Below, in pieces: positions 18,439 to 27,793 of a stretch of 64,000 nt of DNA; the stretch's first letter is position 1; every line of letters begins with the position of its first letter. Source of the DNA: Synechococcus sp. Cruz-7E5 (GTDB lineage: Bacteria > Cyanobacteriota > Cyanobacteriia > PCC-6307 > Cyanobiaceae); contig NZ_JAGQCE010000007.1 of assembly GCF_024345995.1 (NCBI RefSeq), positions 1 through 64,000 of the forward strand. The letters run 5' to 3'. The notes beneath the pieces are model-generated. The model did not search any database and had not been told where the DNA came from. It saw nothing but the letters and a program-made list of their open reading frames with translations. A program made the position numbers and the translations under genes.

Positions 18439-19683
18439 ATGGAGACCCCACGCCCCGATCTGCCTTTCGATGTGGTCGCCGTGGTGCCGCCTGGTCTGGA
18501 GGAGGCGAGCGCCATCGAGCTGGCGGCCCTCGGCGCTGAAGCGGTGCAGCCGCTGCGGCGTGCCGTGGCCTGCCGTACGGACCTGGCCAGCTTCTACCGC
18601 CTGCATCTGCAGGCACGGCTGCCTTTCCGGTTCCTGCGCGAGCTGGCCCGCTTTCCCTGCCGAGGCCGCGAGGATCTCCACGCCGGCGTGCAGCGGGCGG
18701 CCGACTGGGATCAATGGCTGCCCCCGGAGCGCAGCTTCAAGGTGGAAGCCAGCGGCAGCGCACCAGGGCTCAGCCACAGCCACTTCAGCGCCCTGCAGGT
18801 CAAGAACGCCCTGGTGGATCTGCAGAGGCAGCACTGGGGGCAGCGATCATCCATCGACCTGGACGACCCCGACCTTGTGCTCCACCTGCACCTTGGCACC
18901 CCCAGAGGGGGCACCTCCAGAGGAGGCGGCGGTCCCTGGGGGGGGGCGGCAGAAGCGGTGCTCAGCCTCGATGGAGGTGGCGCCAGCCTGCACCGCCGCG
19001 GCTACAGGGCCGCCATGGGTCTGGCCCCGCTCAAGGAAAACCTGGCCGCTGGGCTGATCGCCCTCACTGGCTGGGATGGCCGTGTGCCCCTCGCCGACCC
19101 CCTCTGCGGCTCAGGCACCCTGCTGATCGAGGCGGCCTGCATGGCCCTGGGCCGCTCTGCAGGCCTGGAGGGCGGCGGGGCGAACCGGCCGGGACGGGCC
19201 AGGAGTTTCGCTCTGCAGCGTTGGCCGGATTTCAATCCGATTCTCTGGCAGCAGGAGGTGGAAGCCGCCACAGCCCTGGCCCGCGACGGGCTGGCCGATG
19301 GTCACCCGCTGGCCCCGATCGTGGGCATGGAGGCGGAAGCAGCTGTGCTGGAGCAGGCCCGGACCAATGCTGATGCAGCCGGCGTGGGGCCCTGGCTGGA
19401 CCTGCGCCTGGGCGATTTCCGCAGCTTCGAGCCGCCCAGCGGTGCCCCGGGGCTGCTGGTGTGCAATCCCCCCTACGGCGAGCGGCTCGGCGATGGGGTG
19501 GAGTTGGAGGCGCTTTACTCCGATCTGGGGCGAATGGCCAAGGAACGCTGTTCCGGCTGGACCCTCTGGCTGCTGAGCGGGAACCCCGAACTCACTGGCG
19601 CGTTGCGCATGAAGGCCAGCCGCAGGGTCCCGGTTAGCAACGGCGGCATCGACTGCCGCTGGCTGAAGTACGAACTGCGTTGA
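18439..19683 (+). CDS. RlmL/RlmN6A-like THUMP-domain RNA methyltransferase (UPF0020)
   Basis: ATG 18439 (METPRPDLPFDVVAVVPPG) gives 414 aa with the usual N-terminus; the longer frame would run into the tmRNA promoter region. A THUMP-like RNA-binding domain covers about residues 1-165, then the Rossmann methyltransferase with LADPLCGSGTLLIEAACMA (SAM site) and the catalytic NPPYGERLG of base-N methylation. Family members methylate 23S rRNA guanines (RlmL/RlmK type). A Gly/Arg-rich insertion sits between the domains (about residues 155-170). It diverges from ssrA and overlaps the next start by four bases. Confidence 0.85.
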   Translation: METPRPDLPFDVVAVVPPGLEEASAIELAALGAEAVQPLRRAVACRTDLASFYRLHLQARLPFRFLRELARFPCRGREDLHAGVQRAADWDQWLPPERSFKVEASGSAPGLSHSHFSALQVKNALVDLQRQHWGQRSSIDLDDPDLVLHLHLGTPRGGTSRGGGGPWGGAAEAVLSLDGGGASLHRRGYRAAMGLAPLKENLAAGLIALTGWDGRVPLADPLCGSGTLLIEAACMALGRSAGLEGGGANRPGRARSFALQRWPDFNPILWQQEVEAATALARDGLADGHPLAPIVGMEAEAAVLEQARTNADAAGVGPWLDLRLGDFRSFEPPSGAPGLLVCNPPYGERLGDGVELEALYSDLGRMAKERCSGWTLWLLSGNPELTGALRMKASRRVPVSNGGIDCRWLKYELR

Positions 19684-20423
19684 GCTCCCTGATCGTCACC
19701 GGGGCAGCGATCCTCTCCCTGCTGGGGCTGGCCGCGTTGATCGTGCTGTGGCCAACGCTGGTGATCCGCCACGTGATCGCACCGTTGAGCCCGGGCGTGC
19801 TGTTCCGCGTTCAAACCCGGCAGCGACTGCTGGCGCTCACGATCGATGACGGACCGAGCGGCGTGGGCTCCGACGCCCTGCTGGATCTGCTGGGGGAGCT
19901 GGGGGTGCCGGCCACCTTCTTTCTGATCGGATCCAACCTGCGCCGAAATCCCCAGTTCGCGCGGCGGGCGGTGGCCGAGGGACACCAGCTGGGGAACCAT
20001 CTCTGGGTGGATTCGCGCTCGGCCCTTTTGCCGAGGCGAGAGTTCCTGCGCCAGTGCGACGGCACCGAGCGCCGCATCCGCCGCTGCGCCGCGCCGCTGA
20101 TGCCCGCACTGCACTGGCTGCGTCCTGGCGGTGGCTGGTTCCATCCACCACTGCTGGCCTGGGCGGCGGCGCTGCACTACCGCCTGGTGCTGGGATCGAT
20201 CTTTCCCTGGGACACCTTTCAACCGCCGGCCTGGTTTCTGCGCTGGTTCATCCTCGCCAACGCCCACCCCGGCGGGATCCTGGTGCTGCACGACACGCCC
20301 GAGCTCAGCAGGCAGACCCTCGCCACGCTGCGCCAGGTGGTGCCGGAGTTGAAGCAGCAGGGGTATCGCTTCGTGGACCTCGACACTCTCAGCGGCCCAG
20401 CAGGGCCCGGGTGGTCTTGCTGA
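19680..20423 (+). CDS. Polysaccharide deacetylase-like protein (NodB fold)
   Basis: The 247-aa protein starts at TTG 19680, overlapping the methyltransferase stop. One N-terminal membrane helix precedes the NodB domain: TIDDGPSG (motif 1 with catalytic and metal Asp), FFLIGSNLRRNP, GHQLGNHLWVD (motif 2) and LHWLRPGGGWF (motif 3). In motif 2 the second metal ligand, normally His four residues after the first, reads Asp. GGILVLHD ends the domain. The substrate may be an envelope polysaccharide. The last 35 bases overlap the converging holin-like gene. Confidence 0.78.
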   Translation: MSSLIVTGAAILSLLGLAALIVLWPTLVIRHVIAPLSPGVLFRVQTRQRLLALTIDDGPSGVGSDALLDLLGELGVPATFFLIGSNLRRNPQFARRAVAEGHQLGNHLWVDSRSALLPRREFLRQCDGTERRIRRCAAPLMPALHWLRPGGGWFHPPLLAWAAALHYRLVLGSIFPWDTFQPPAWFLRWFILANAHPGGILVLHDTPELSRQTLATLRQVVPELKQQGYRFVDLDTLSGPAGPGWSC

Positions 20424-20802
20424 GACCGGCGGTGGTCTGGGGCAGGTAGGGGCCCTTGATCAGCTGCCCGCCGATACGCAGCAGCACACCCGCCAGCACG
20501 AGATCCCCCACCAACAGCAGCAGCACCGCCTGCAGCCACCCCCAGCCAAAGCTCTGGTGCAGCCACAACACCAGGGCGACATGGCCGGCAACCGAGGCCA
20601 GCAGCATCAGCGTGCCGCCGGCCGCCAGCAGAACGCCTCCGCTGATCAGCCGTCGCTTCTCCTGGTCCACCTCCTGCAGGGCGATGCGCACATGCAGGTC
20701 CATCACAGACGTCACCAGGGCCGTGACGCGACCCGCTGCCACTCGGCCCACACCGGCGCCGGCGGAGCGCCGCCCCCGGCGCTCGTCGTCGGCCGAACTC
20801 AT
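20389..20802 (-). CDS. Phage-holin-III/DUF1469-like membrane protein
   Basis: The 137-aa protein has a Gly/Arg-rich N-terminus, an amphipathic helix (VTALVTSVMDLHVRIALQEV) with an Asp-Gln-Glu-Lys-Arg stretch, two long hydrophobic helices (LLAAGGTLMLLASVAGHVAL, LQAVLLLLVGDLVLAGVLL) and a basic tail. This is the layout of the cellular holin-X/YqjE family rather than a lytic phage holin. It is the second gene of a pair, its ATG overlapping the preceding stop by four bases, and it overlaps the converging deacetylase gene by 35 bases. Confidence 0.72.
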   Translation of the reverse strand: MSSADDERRGRRSAGAGVGRVAAGRVTALVTSVMDLHVRIALQEVDQEKRRLISGGVLLAAGGTLMLLASVAGHVALVLWLHQSFGWGWLQAVLLLLVGDLVLAGVLLRIGGQLIKGPYLPQTTAGLSKTTRALLGR

Positions 20803-21248
20803 GAGGAACGCCGGCCCGGAGCCAGCAGCAGCCCGACGATCAGGCCCACCGCCGCCGCGACACCGACCGCCAGCAGGGGGCGCTCGCGCACGGGCTTCTC
20901 GATCCGGGGCCTGAGGCTGGCGTTGAGTTCGTCCAGAAGATTCTCAAGCTGCTCCTCAAGCGGGCCGATGCGATCCACCAGGTCGCGGGTGCGGTCACCG
21001 GCCACATGGACCAGGTCGAGCAGTTGCTCCTGCACACCGTGGGCGGTCCGGCCGGTCTGCTCGGCGATCACCGACACCACCTCATCAAGGCTGCCGCGGG
21101 TGGCCTCCAGAGTTTCGCGGGCCACCTGTGGCCATTCACGCTGGATGGTGGGCAGCAGGGCGTCGAAGCGCTCCCGGAAGCGATCCCGATTGATGGTGGG
21201 GGTTTCAGGTTCCATGACGTGACGATCCGTAGGGGACTCTTGCTCCAA
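20799..21248 (-). CDS. DUF883/YqjD-like membrane-anchored protein
   Basis: The 149-aa product (or 138 aa from an internal ATG at 21215) is mainly charged helices (RDRFRERFDALLPTIQREWP, GPLEEQLENLLDELNASLR) and ends in one hydrophobic helix, LLAVGVAAAVGLIVGLLLAPG. E. coli YqjD, with the same layout, ties ribosomes to the inner membrane in stationary phase. Pairing with the YqjE-like gene downstream copies the yqjD-yqjE order, which supports the assignment. It diverges from smc. Confidence 0.7.
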   Translation of the reverse strand: MEQESPTDRHVMEPETPTINRDRFRERFDALLPTIQREWPQVARETLEATRGSLDEVVSVIAEQTGRTAHGVQEQLLDLVHVAGDRTRDLVDRIGPLEEQLENLLDELNASLRPRIEKPVRERPLLAVGVAAAVGLIVGLLLAPGRRSS

Positions 21249-21319
21249 CGATAGGTAGGGGCTTGAGATCGTCAGCAGCTCCGCTAGGTTTCAGCTGCTC
21301 AGCACTGCACGCGGGCCTG

Positions 21320-24300
21320 TTGGTTTACATCAATCAGGTCGAACTCGCCCAGTTCAAATCGTTCGGTGGAGCGATGGCGATCCGGCTGGAGCCAGCCTTC
21401 ACGGTGATCACCGGTCCGAACGGCTCTGGCAAGAGCAACATCCTTGATGCCGTTCTGTTCTGCCTGGGCCTGGCCAGCAGCCGCGGCATGCGCGCCGAAC
21501 GACTTCCCGACCTGATCAACAGCGCCACGGTCCGCCAGGGCAAAGCTGCCGAAACGGTGGTGAGTGTGCGCTTCGACCTCAGCGACTGGCAGCCCGACCC
21601 AGCTGAAGCGGGGCTGGAGGCCCCGGCGGAGGGGCCCTGGATCCAGACTGGGCAGAAGGAATGGACAGTGAGCCGGCGGCTGCGGCTTGCCCCCGGCGGG
21701 ACCTACAGCAGCAGCTTCAGCTCCGACGGGGTCCCCTGCAACCTGCAGCAGCTGCAGACCCAGCTGCGCCGGCTGCGGGTGGATCCCGAGGGCAGCAACG
21801 TGGTGATGCAGGGGGATGTGACCCGGATCGTGTCGATGAGTGCCCGCGACCGCCGCGGCCTGATCGATGAACTGGCCGGGGTTGCCCTGTTCGATTCCCG
21901 CATCGAGCAGACCCGCGCCAAGCTCGATGAGGTGCAGGAGCGCCAGGAACGCTGCCGGATCGTCGAGCAGGAGCTGCTGGGGAGCCGCCAGCGGCTGGAG
22001 CGCGACTGCGCCAAGGCCCGCACCTACCAGGAGCTGCGCCTGCGCCAGCAGCTCGGCCGCCTGCAGGAGCAGGTGCTCGCCCATGAGCAGGCTGGCGCCC
22101 AGCTGGAGGCCCTGCGCCGGCGTCAGCAGGCCCTCGAGGCCCAGGAGCAGAGCGACCGCACGGCCATGGCCACTGCCCAGGCAGCCATGGAGCAGGCCAG
22201 CAGTGAGCTCGCCCTGCTCCAGGCCGAAGTCAAGGCTCTCGGAGAAGACAGCCTGCTGGTGGTGCAGGCGGAGCTCGCCGGCCTGGAGACCAGCGCCCGC
22301 GAGCTGCAGCGCCAGGCGGAGCGACAGCAGCAGCAGGCTGAGGCGCTGCAGGGCCAGCGCCAGGACCTGCAGCGCCAGCGCCAGGAACTGCAGCGTCAGC
22401 GGCTGGAGCTCAGCGCCGATGAGCAGCACGCCGCCGCCCTGGATTCAGCTGCTCAGGCCTGCCTGAGCGCCGAAGGTGCCGTGGAGCTCTCCCGCCGGCG
22501 GCTGGGGGAGGTGGCGGGCCGCTCCGGCACCTGGCTGGAGGAGCAGAAGCGCCGCAGCCAGCGGCGGCAGGAGCTGCAGCAGGCGGTGGCTCCCCTGCTG
22601 GCGGAACAGCAGCAGCTCACCGAGAGGCTGCGCCAGGCCGAGGAACGCCTGATGGAACTGGAGGCGGAGCTGGCCAGCGGCGACAGCGCCGACCACGACC
22701 AGCAGCGGCGCCTGCAGGAGCTGTTGAGCGAAGCCGAAGCCGTCCAGGACCTGGTGGACCAGCAACAGCGCCAGGCCCAGGACCTGGCCGAAGCCCTCGC
22801 GCTGCAGCAACGCACCCGCACCCGACTGGAGCAGGAGCAGACCCAGTTGGAGCGGGAGATTGCCCGGATCGAAAGCCGCCGCGACACTCTCCAGGAAACC
22901 CGTGGCACCGGCGCCCTGCGCCTGCTGCTGGAGGCCGGCCTCAGCGGGCTGCATGGTCCAGTGGCCCAGCTCGCCGAGGTGGAGGAGCGCTTCCGGCTGG
23001 CCCTGGAGGTGGCCGCCGGCGGCCGCCTGGCCCAGGTGGTGGTCGACGACGACCGCATCGCTTCAGAGGCGATCGAGCTGCTCAAAAGCCGCCGGGCCGG
23101 TCGACTCACCTTTCTGCCACTCAACAAGATCCGCGGCGGCGGCAGTGGCAGCAGCAGTGGCGGCAGCGGCAGCGCCGCCCTGGAGCGGGGCGGAGGCGGT
23201 GGGCGCTCCGGCGGTGGCGGACTGTTGGGGCGCGCAGTCGATCTGCTCCGCTTCGAGCCCGTCTACACGGAGGTCTTCCGCCACGTCTTCGGCGACACCC
23301 TGGTATTCGAAGACCTGGCCAGCGCCCGCCGCGAGCTCGGCCGCTGCCGGGCCGTGACCCTGGAGGGGGAACTGCTTGAGCGCAGCGGGGCCATGACCGG
23401 CGGCAGCCTTCAGCAACGCTCCGGCCAGCTCAGCTTCGGGCGAGCGGGGGAGCAGGACGAGGCGGAGCCCCACAGGCAGCGCCTGCTGGAACTGGGGGAG
23501 AGCCTGGTGGCCTGCCGTCGCCGCGAGGCCGACCTGGCCCGCCAGCTGGAGCAGCTGCGCCCGGCGCTGCAGGAGGGCCAGCAGCGCCGGGCCGCTCTGG
23601 CGGCGGAGCGGGCGGCGGCAGAGCGCGCCCTGGGGCCCCAGCTGCAACGGCTTGAGCAGCTCCAGCAACGGTGCAGCCATCACCAGACCAGCCTGGAGAG
23701 CGGCCGTCAGCGCAGCCAGCAGCTGGAGCGCGAGCTGGCCCCCTTGCTGCTGGAGCTGGCCGGACTGGAAGTGGCCGAAGCCCAGGCCCAGGAGTCGGGA
23801 GACAGTGCCCGCTGGCAGGGCCTGCAGCACGACCTGGAGACGGCCGATCAACGGCTGGCCGCCGCCCGCGAGCAGCGGGACGGACTCCTGCTGGCCCAGC
23901 GGGAACGCAGCTTGAGCCTCACCCGTCTCGGGGATCAACTCGAAGCTCTCAAGCTGGAGGAAGCGCGGCTGCAGCAGGCCGTGGTCAACCTGGCCGAGGA
24001 ACACCGCCTGCGCCGCGAGCAGGAATGCCAGGGCCAGAAGCGGCGGGCGGAACTGGAGGTGCAACAGCAGCAGTTGCAGGAACGCTTCGGCGAACGGCGC
24101 CGGGCTCGCGATGCCGCCGAATCCCAGCTGGGCCAGCAGCGGCAGGCCGTCCAGCAGCGGCAGTGGGAGCTGCAGCGGCTGGGGGAGGAGCGCCTGTCGC
24201 TCAGCGAGCAGGAGCGGGCGCTGGCCCTGCGGCTGGAGGCAATGGAACGGGCCCTGCCCGATCCTCTCCCCGAGATCTCCGAGGAGCTGCGCTCAGCAGG

Positions 24301-24946
24301 CCTGGAGGCGCTGAAGCAGGAGTTGCAGCGGCTGCAGCAGCGCATGGAAGCCCTCGAGCCGGTGAACATGCTGGCCCTGGAGGAACTGGAGCAGCTGGAG
24401 CAGCGCCTGGCCGACCTGGCCGGTCGGCTGGAGGTGCTCTCCAGCGAACGGGAGGAGCTGCTGCTGCGCATCGAAACCGTTGCCACCCTGCGCCAGGAGG
24501 CTTTCCTGGAGGCCTTCCACGCCGTGGATGGCCATTTCCGCACAATCTTCGCCGGGCTCTCCGAAGGCGAGGGACACCTGCAGCTGGAGAACGAGGCCCA
24601 GCCCCTTGAGGGCGGTCTCACCCTGGTGGCCCACCCCAAGGGCAAGACCGTGCGCCGCCTGGCTTCGATGTCGGGCGGGGAAAAATCGCTCACAGCCTTG
24701 AGCTTCCTGTTTGCCCTGCAGCGCTTCCGCCCCTCTCCCTTCTATGCCCTCGATGAAGTCGACAGCTTTCTCGATGGGGTCAATGTGGAGAGGCTGGCCG
24801 CCCTGATCGCCAGCCAGGCCGACCAGGCCCAGTTCCTGGTGGTCAGCCACCGCCGGCCGATGATCGCCGCGGCCACCCGCACGGTGGGGGTGACCCAGGC
24901 CCGCGGCGCCCACACCCAGGTGGTCGGGATGCCCACCGCCGCCTGA
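21320..24946 (+). CDS. smc: Chromosome segregation protein SMC
   Basis: TTG 21320 gives MVYINQVELAQFKSFGGAM, the normal SMC N-terminus; the longer frame adds 19 unrelated residues. The 1208-aa protein has Walker A GPNGSGKSNILDAVLF, long Gln/Glu/Arg-rich coiled coils, a central hinge (about residues 530-690), the signature LASMSGGEKSLTALSFLFAL and Walker B FYALDEVDSFLDG. It organises and separates chromosomes with ScpA/ScpB. A Gly/Ser low-complexity insert interrupts the hinge at about residues 605-633. It heads a run that continues with the PRC-barrel gene. Confidence 0.95.
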   Translation: MVYINQVELAQFKSFGGAMAIRLEPAFTVITGPNGSGKSNILDAVLFCLGLASSRGMRAERLPDLINSATVRQGKAAETVVSVRFDLSDWQPDPAEAGLEAPAEGPWIQTGQKEWTVSRRLRLAPGGTYSSSFSSDGVPCNLQQLQTQLRRLRVDPEGSNVVMQGDVTRIVSMSARDRRGLIDELAGVALFDSRIEQTRAKLDEVQERQERCRIVEQELLGSRQRLERDCAKARTYQELRLRQQLGRLQEQVLAHEQAGAQLEALRRRQQALEAQEQSDRTAMATAQAAMEQASSELALLQAEVKALGEDSLLVVQAELAGLETSARELQRQAERQQQQAEALQGQRQDLQRQRQELQRQRLELSADEQHAAALDSAAQACLSAEGAVELSRRRLGEVAGRSGTWLEEQKRRSQRRQELQQAVAPLLAEQQQLTERLRQAEERLMELEAELASGDSADHDQQRRLQELLSEAEAVQDLVDQQQRQAQDLAEALALQQRTRTRLEQEQTQLEREIARIESRRDTLQETRGTGALRLLLEAGLSGLHGPVAQLAEVEERFRLALEVAAGGRLAQVVVDDDRIASEAIELLKSRRAGRLTFLPLNKIRGGGSGSSSGGSGSAALERGGGGGRSGGGGLLGRAVDLLRFEPVYTEVFRHVFGDTLVFEDLASARRELGRCRAVTLEGELLERSGAMTGGSLQQRSGQLSFGRAGEQDEAEPHRQRLLELGESLVACRRREADLARQLEQLRPALQEGQQRRAALAAERAAAERALGPQLQRLEQLQQRCSHHQTSLESGRQRSQQLERELAPLLLELAGLEVAEAQAQESGDSARWQGLQHDLETADQRLAAAREQRDGLLLAQRERSLSLTRLGDQLEALKLEEARLQQAVVNLAEEHRLRREQECQGQKRRAELEVQQQQLQERFGERRRARDAAESQLGQQRQAVQQRQWELQRLGEERLSLSEQERALALRLEAMERALPDPLPEISEELRSAGLEALKQELQRLQQRMEALEPVNMLALEELEQLEQRLADLAGRLEVLSSEREELLLRIETVATLRQEAFLEAFHAVDGHFRTIFAGLSEGEGHLQLENEAQPLEGGLTLVAHPKGKTVRRLASMSGGEKSLTALSFLFALQRFRPSPFYALDEVDSFLDGVNVERLAALIASQADQAQFLVVSHRRPMIAAATRTVGVTQARGAHTQVVGMPTAA

Positions 24947-25011
24947 ACGGGTGCCGTGGGCCACAATGACCTGAGCACCCACCTTGCCGACACCCGCCCG
25001 GGAACTGGCCT

Positions 25012-26025
25012 TTGACCTCTTCTTTCCCTCCGTCCGCCGACCCTTCCGGCGGCGCCCCCAGCGACAGGCTCTGGCTGCGCTCCGAGCTGATGGGGACTCA
25101 GGTGATCACCCGCGACACCGGCCGCCGGCTGGGGGTGGTGGGCGAAGTGGTGGTCGACATCGACCGGCGTGAGGTCGTGGCACTCGGCCTGCGCGACAAC
25201 CCCCTCACCCGCTTCCTGCCGGGCCTGCCCCGCTGGATGCCACTGGACCGGATACGCCAGGTGGGCGATGTGGTGCTGGTGGACTCCGCCGATTCCCTGG
25301 CCGAGGGGTTCAACCCCGACCGCTACAGCAAGGTGATCAACTGCCAGGTCATCAGCGAATCGGGCGAACAACTGGGCCGGGTGCTCGGCTTCAGCTTCGA
25401 CATCGAGACCGGCGAGCTCACCACCCTGGTGCTGGGAGCCCTCGGTGTTCCCCTGCTCGGCGAAGGGGTACTGAGCACCTGGGAACTGAACGTCGAGGAG
25501 ATCGTCAGCAGCGGCCCTGATCGGATCATTGTCTACGAGGGCGCCGAAGAGAAACTCAAGCAACTGGGCAGCGGCCTGCTCGAGAAACTGGGCATCGGTG
25601 GCCCCAGCTGGGAGCAGGAGGAGCGGGATCGCTTCCGCCAGACCATGGTGCCGGTGGAGAACCAGCTGGCCTCCGGACAGCCCAGCGTGCAGGAGCAACG
25701 CCGAATCCAGCCCGCCTCCAGCCGCGCCGTGCAGGTGGAGGAACAGGAGGAACTGGAATATGTGGAGCTGGAACGCCGCCGGCAGGAACCCCTGCGCCAG
25801 CGTCGCTACCTCGACGAGGACGAGTACGACGACGAGCCGCGCCGCCGCAGCCCCTTGCCCCAGCAGCCCCGCCAGGCGTCATTGCGTCCCAGGGAAGACG
25901 AACGCCAGCCCCTTGATGTGGAGCCCGAGCCCTACCGGGAAAGGCAGGACCCGGAAGCGGAGGTGCTGGATCCCCCAGCAGCCCGGCCGCGCACGAATGA
26001 GGAGCGGTTCAGCGATCCCTGGTGA
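25012..26025 (+). CDS. PRC-barrel domain protein with charged tail
   Basis: TTG 25012 gives 337 aa. Two PRC-barrel units are visible: residues about 20-85 (RSELMGTQVITRDTGRRLG, VVDIDRREVVALGLRDNP) and about 100-170 (YSKVINCQVISESGEQLG, FDIETGELTTLVLGALGVP). The second half is rich in Glu, Arg, Gln and Pro and is probably disordered. PRC barrels bind proteins or RNA (RimM, photosynthetic H subunit). The gene follows smc, as I recall for picocyanobacteria. Its partner is unknown. Confidence 0.82.
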   Translation: MTSSFPPSADPSGGAPSDRLWLRSELMGTQVITRDTGRRLGVVGEVVVDIDRREVVALGLRDNPLTRFLPGLPRWMPLDRIRQVGDVVLVDSADSLAEGFNPDRYSKVINCQVISESGEQLGRVLGFSFDIETGELTTLVLGALGVPLLGEGVLSTWELNVEEIVSSGPDRIIVYEGAEEKLKQLGSGLLEKLGIGGPSWEQEERDRFRQTMVPVENQLASGQPSVQEQRRIQPASSRAVQVEEQEELEYVELERRRQEPLRQRRYLDEDEYDDEPRRRSPLPQQPRQASLRPREDERQPLDVEPEPYRERQDPEAEVLDPPAARPRTNEERFSDPW

Positions 26026-26048
26026 GTCCAGGATCGGCCGGTCAATCC

Positions 26049-26465
26049 TTACAGGGCCGGCTTGAAGTTCAGAGAAGCCGAGTTGACGCAGTAGCGCAGG
26101 CCCGTGGGACCGGGACCGTCGTGGAAGAGGTGACCCAGGTGAGCCTCACACTTGGCACAGCGAATTTCCGTTCGCACCATGCCGTGGCTGCGGTCCTCGA
26201 TCGTGGTGATCGCCGCGGGATCGAGCCCGTCCCAGAAGCTGGGCCAGCCAGTGCCGGAATCAAACTTTGCATTGGAGCCGAACAGGGGAGACCCGCAGCA
26301 GATGCAGTCGTAGCGGCCCTCCTGCTTGGTGTTCCAGTAGGCGCCGGTGAAGGCCCGCTCGGTCCCTCCGCAGCGTGCCACCTGGTACTGCTCCGGAGTG
26401 AGGCGCTCGCGCCAGTCGGGATCTGAGGGGGATGGCGAGGCGGCGACCGTGTCAGGGCTGTTCAT
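26049..26465 (-). CDS. msrB: Peptide-methionine (R)-S-oxide reductase
   Basis: I use ATG 26465 ([13 protein letters not shown]) rather than the TTG three codons earlier. The 138-aa MsrB repairs the R form of methionine sulfoxide. Zinc-binding CxxC pairs are CICCGSPLF and [22 protein letters not shown] lines the active site and RYCVNSASL carries the catalytic cysteine. No signal peptide, so it should be cytosolic. It lies tail to tail with the PRC-barrel gene, 23 bases apart. Confidence 0.95.
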   Translation of the reverse strand: MNSPDTVAASPSPSDPDWRERLTPEQYQVARCGGTERAFTGAYWNTKQEGRYDCICCGSPLFGSNAKFDSGTGWPSFWDGLDPAAITTIEDRSHGMVRTEIRCAKCEAHLGHLFHDGPGPTGLRYCVNSASLNFKPAL

Positions 26466-26492
26466 GGTGCGCAAGGTTCCGTTGATGTCAAT

Positions 26493-27776
26493 TTAGGCAG
26501 CGGGCAGAAGCTCCTGCACCATCGCCGCCAGGGCCGCCACAGCCCCGGGCTGACCCCGCAGACTGCGCAGATCGTCGCGCTGACCCCGCAGCCGCTCGGG
26601 ATGGGCCAGCCACTCGTTGGCCTCGGCGGCGATCTCCGCCGGCGTGATCGCCCCGACCCGCTCAGGCACCACGGCACGGCCAGCCGAGATGTTCGGCCAG
26701 GCCAGAAAGCCCCGCTGGCGCATGCGCCAGGCCGTCAGCGCCAGGCCCAGCAACCAGCGCAACAGGGGCAGGCGCGCCACCAGACCGAGCCAGCCGTCCC
26801 AGGCCTGCATCACCTGCAGATGCTGGGTGGGCACCAGAACGATCATCGGCACCCCGAGGGCCCCCAGCTCGGCGGTGTTCGCACCAACGGTGGTGAGCGC
26901 CAGAGCGCACTGGCTGAGGGCGGCGTGGGCCGGGTGCTGCTCGAACAGCAGGATGGGCGTGCCGGCACCGCTGATCAGCCAGCGTTGGCCGGAATCCGGC
27001 TCCGGCACCAGCAGCCGCGGCGGCTGGCCGCCGTAATAACGCTGAATCGGGTTACCAGTGTCTCCGTAGGCCAGCAGATCGGTCACGCTGGTGGTGGGCG
27101 CCACCGGCAGCAGGAACCGACACCCCGGCCGCAGGCGGGCAAGGCGATCGGCTGTGTCGAGCAGGAAGGGAACACCCACCTGCAACTTGGCCCGTTTCGA
27201 GCCGGGCAGCAGGGCCACCCATTCCCCTTCGGGCAGGGGGGCCACCGCCCGCGCCTCCTCGGAGAGATCAGCCATCAGATCACCCACCACGGTGCAGCGC
27301 TGACGCCAGCGGGGAGGCAACCGGGCAGCGGCCTGGGGACCCATCGCGGCGATGCGGTCGTTCCAGCGCGGCCACCGGGCCACCCATTCGGCGTAGGTGA
27401 GGTGGCGGTAACCCAGGCGAGCCGAAAGCAGCACGGTCCAGAACTGATCACCCCCCAGGAACACCACCACCCCATGGGCCGGCCAGGGCCCATGGCGGCG
27501 GGGGCTGAGCAGCAGTCCCCAGAACCGGCGGGCGGGCACGATGCGGGAGAAGAAACCAAGGTCGCGCGCCACCCGAGCCTCGGATCCGGTGGCGTTGGGA
27601 CAGGGCACGAGCACCAGCTCCAGGGAGCAGGCCGCTCCAGGAACAACGGGCTGAAGCGCCAGCTGCCTGTGCAGGCGCTGGGCCAGGGGCCGAACCCAGG
27701 TTGTGAGCTCGCCCGGTCCGTTGCACACCAGCACGATCGCTGTGGTGGGCGGGAGGCTCGGGGGCGGCTCTCTCAA
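26493..27776 (-). CDS. Lipid-A-disaccharide synthase-related glycosyltransferase-like protein
   Basis: The 427-aa protein starts at TTG 27776 and opens with VLVCNGPGELTTWVRPLAQ, a nucleotide-sugar-site pattern shared with LpxB (GxxGE). Later features are RVARDLGFFSR, VVGDLMADL, VALLPGSKRAKLQVGVPF (the LPGSR motif of LpxB/GT-B folds) and ALTTVGANTAELGALGVPM near the end. Cyanobacteria carry this LpxB-related paralogue besides true LpxB; its product is not known to me. It lies between msrB and tRNA-Leu, all on the minus strand. Confidence 0.75.
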   Translation of the reverse strand: MREPPPSLPPTTAIVLVCNGPGELTTWVRPLAQRLHRQLALQPVVPGAACSLELVLVPCPNATGSEARVARDLGFFSRIVPARRFWGLLLSPRRHGPWPAHGVVVFLGGDQFWTVLLSARLGYRHLTYAEWVARWPRWNDRIAAMGPQAAARLPPRWRQRCTVVGDLMADLSEEARAVAPLPEGEWVALLPGSKRAKLQVGVPFLLDTADRLARLRPGCRFLLPVAPTTSVTDLLAYGDTGNPIQRYYGGQPPRLLVPEPDSGQRWLISGAGTPILLFEQHPAHAALSQCALALTTVGANTAELGALGVPMIVLVPTQHLQVMQAWDGWLGLVARLPLLRWLLGLALTAWRMRQRGFLAWPNISAGRAVVPERVGAITPAEIAAEANEWLAHPERLRGQRDDLRSLRGQPGAVAALAAMVQELLPAA

Positions 27777-27793
27777 ATTGTGGAAAAGAAAAA

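Noticed and set aside
20389-20802. Prophage holin
   Set aside because: It pairs with a YqjD/DUF883-like gene and no phage gene is near, so it is a cellular YqjE-like membrane protein.
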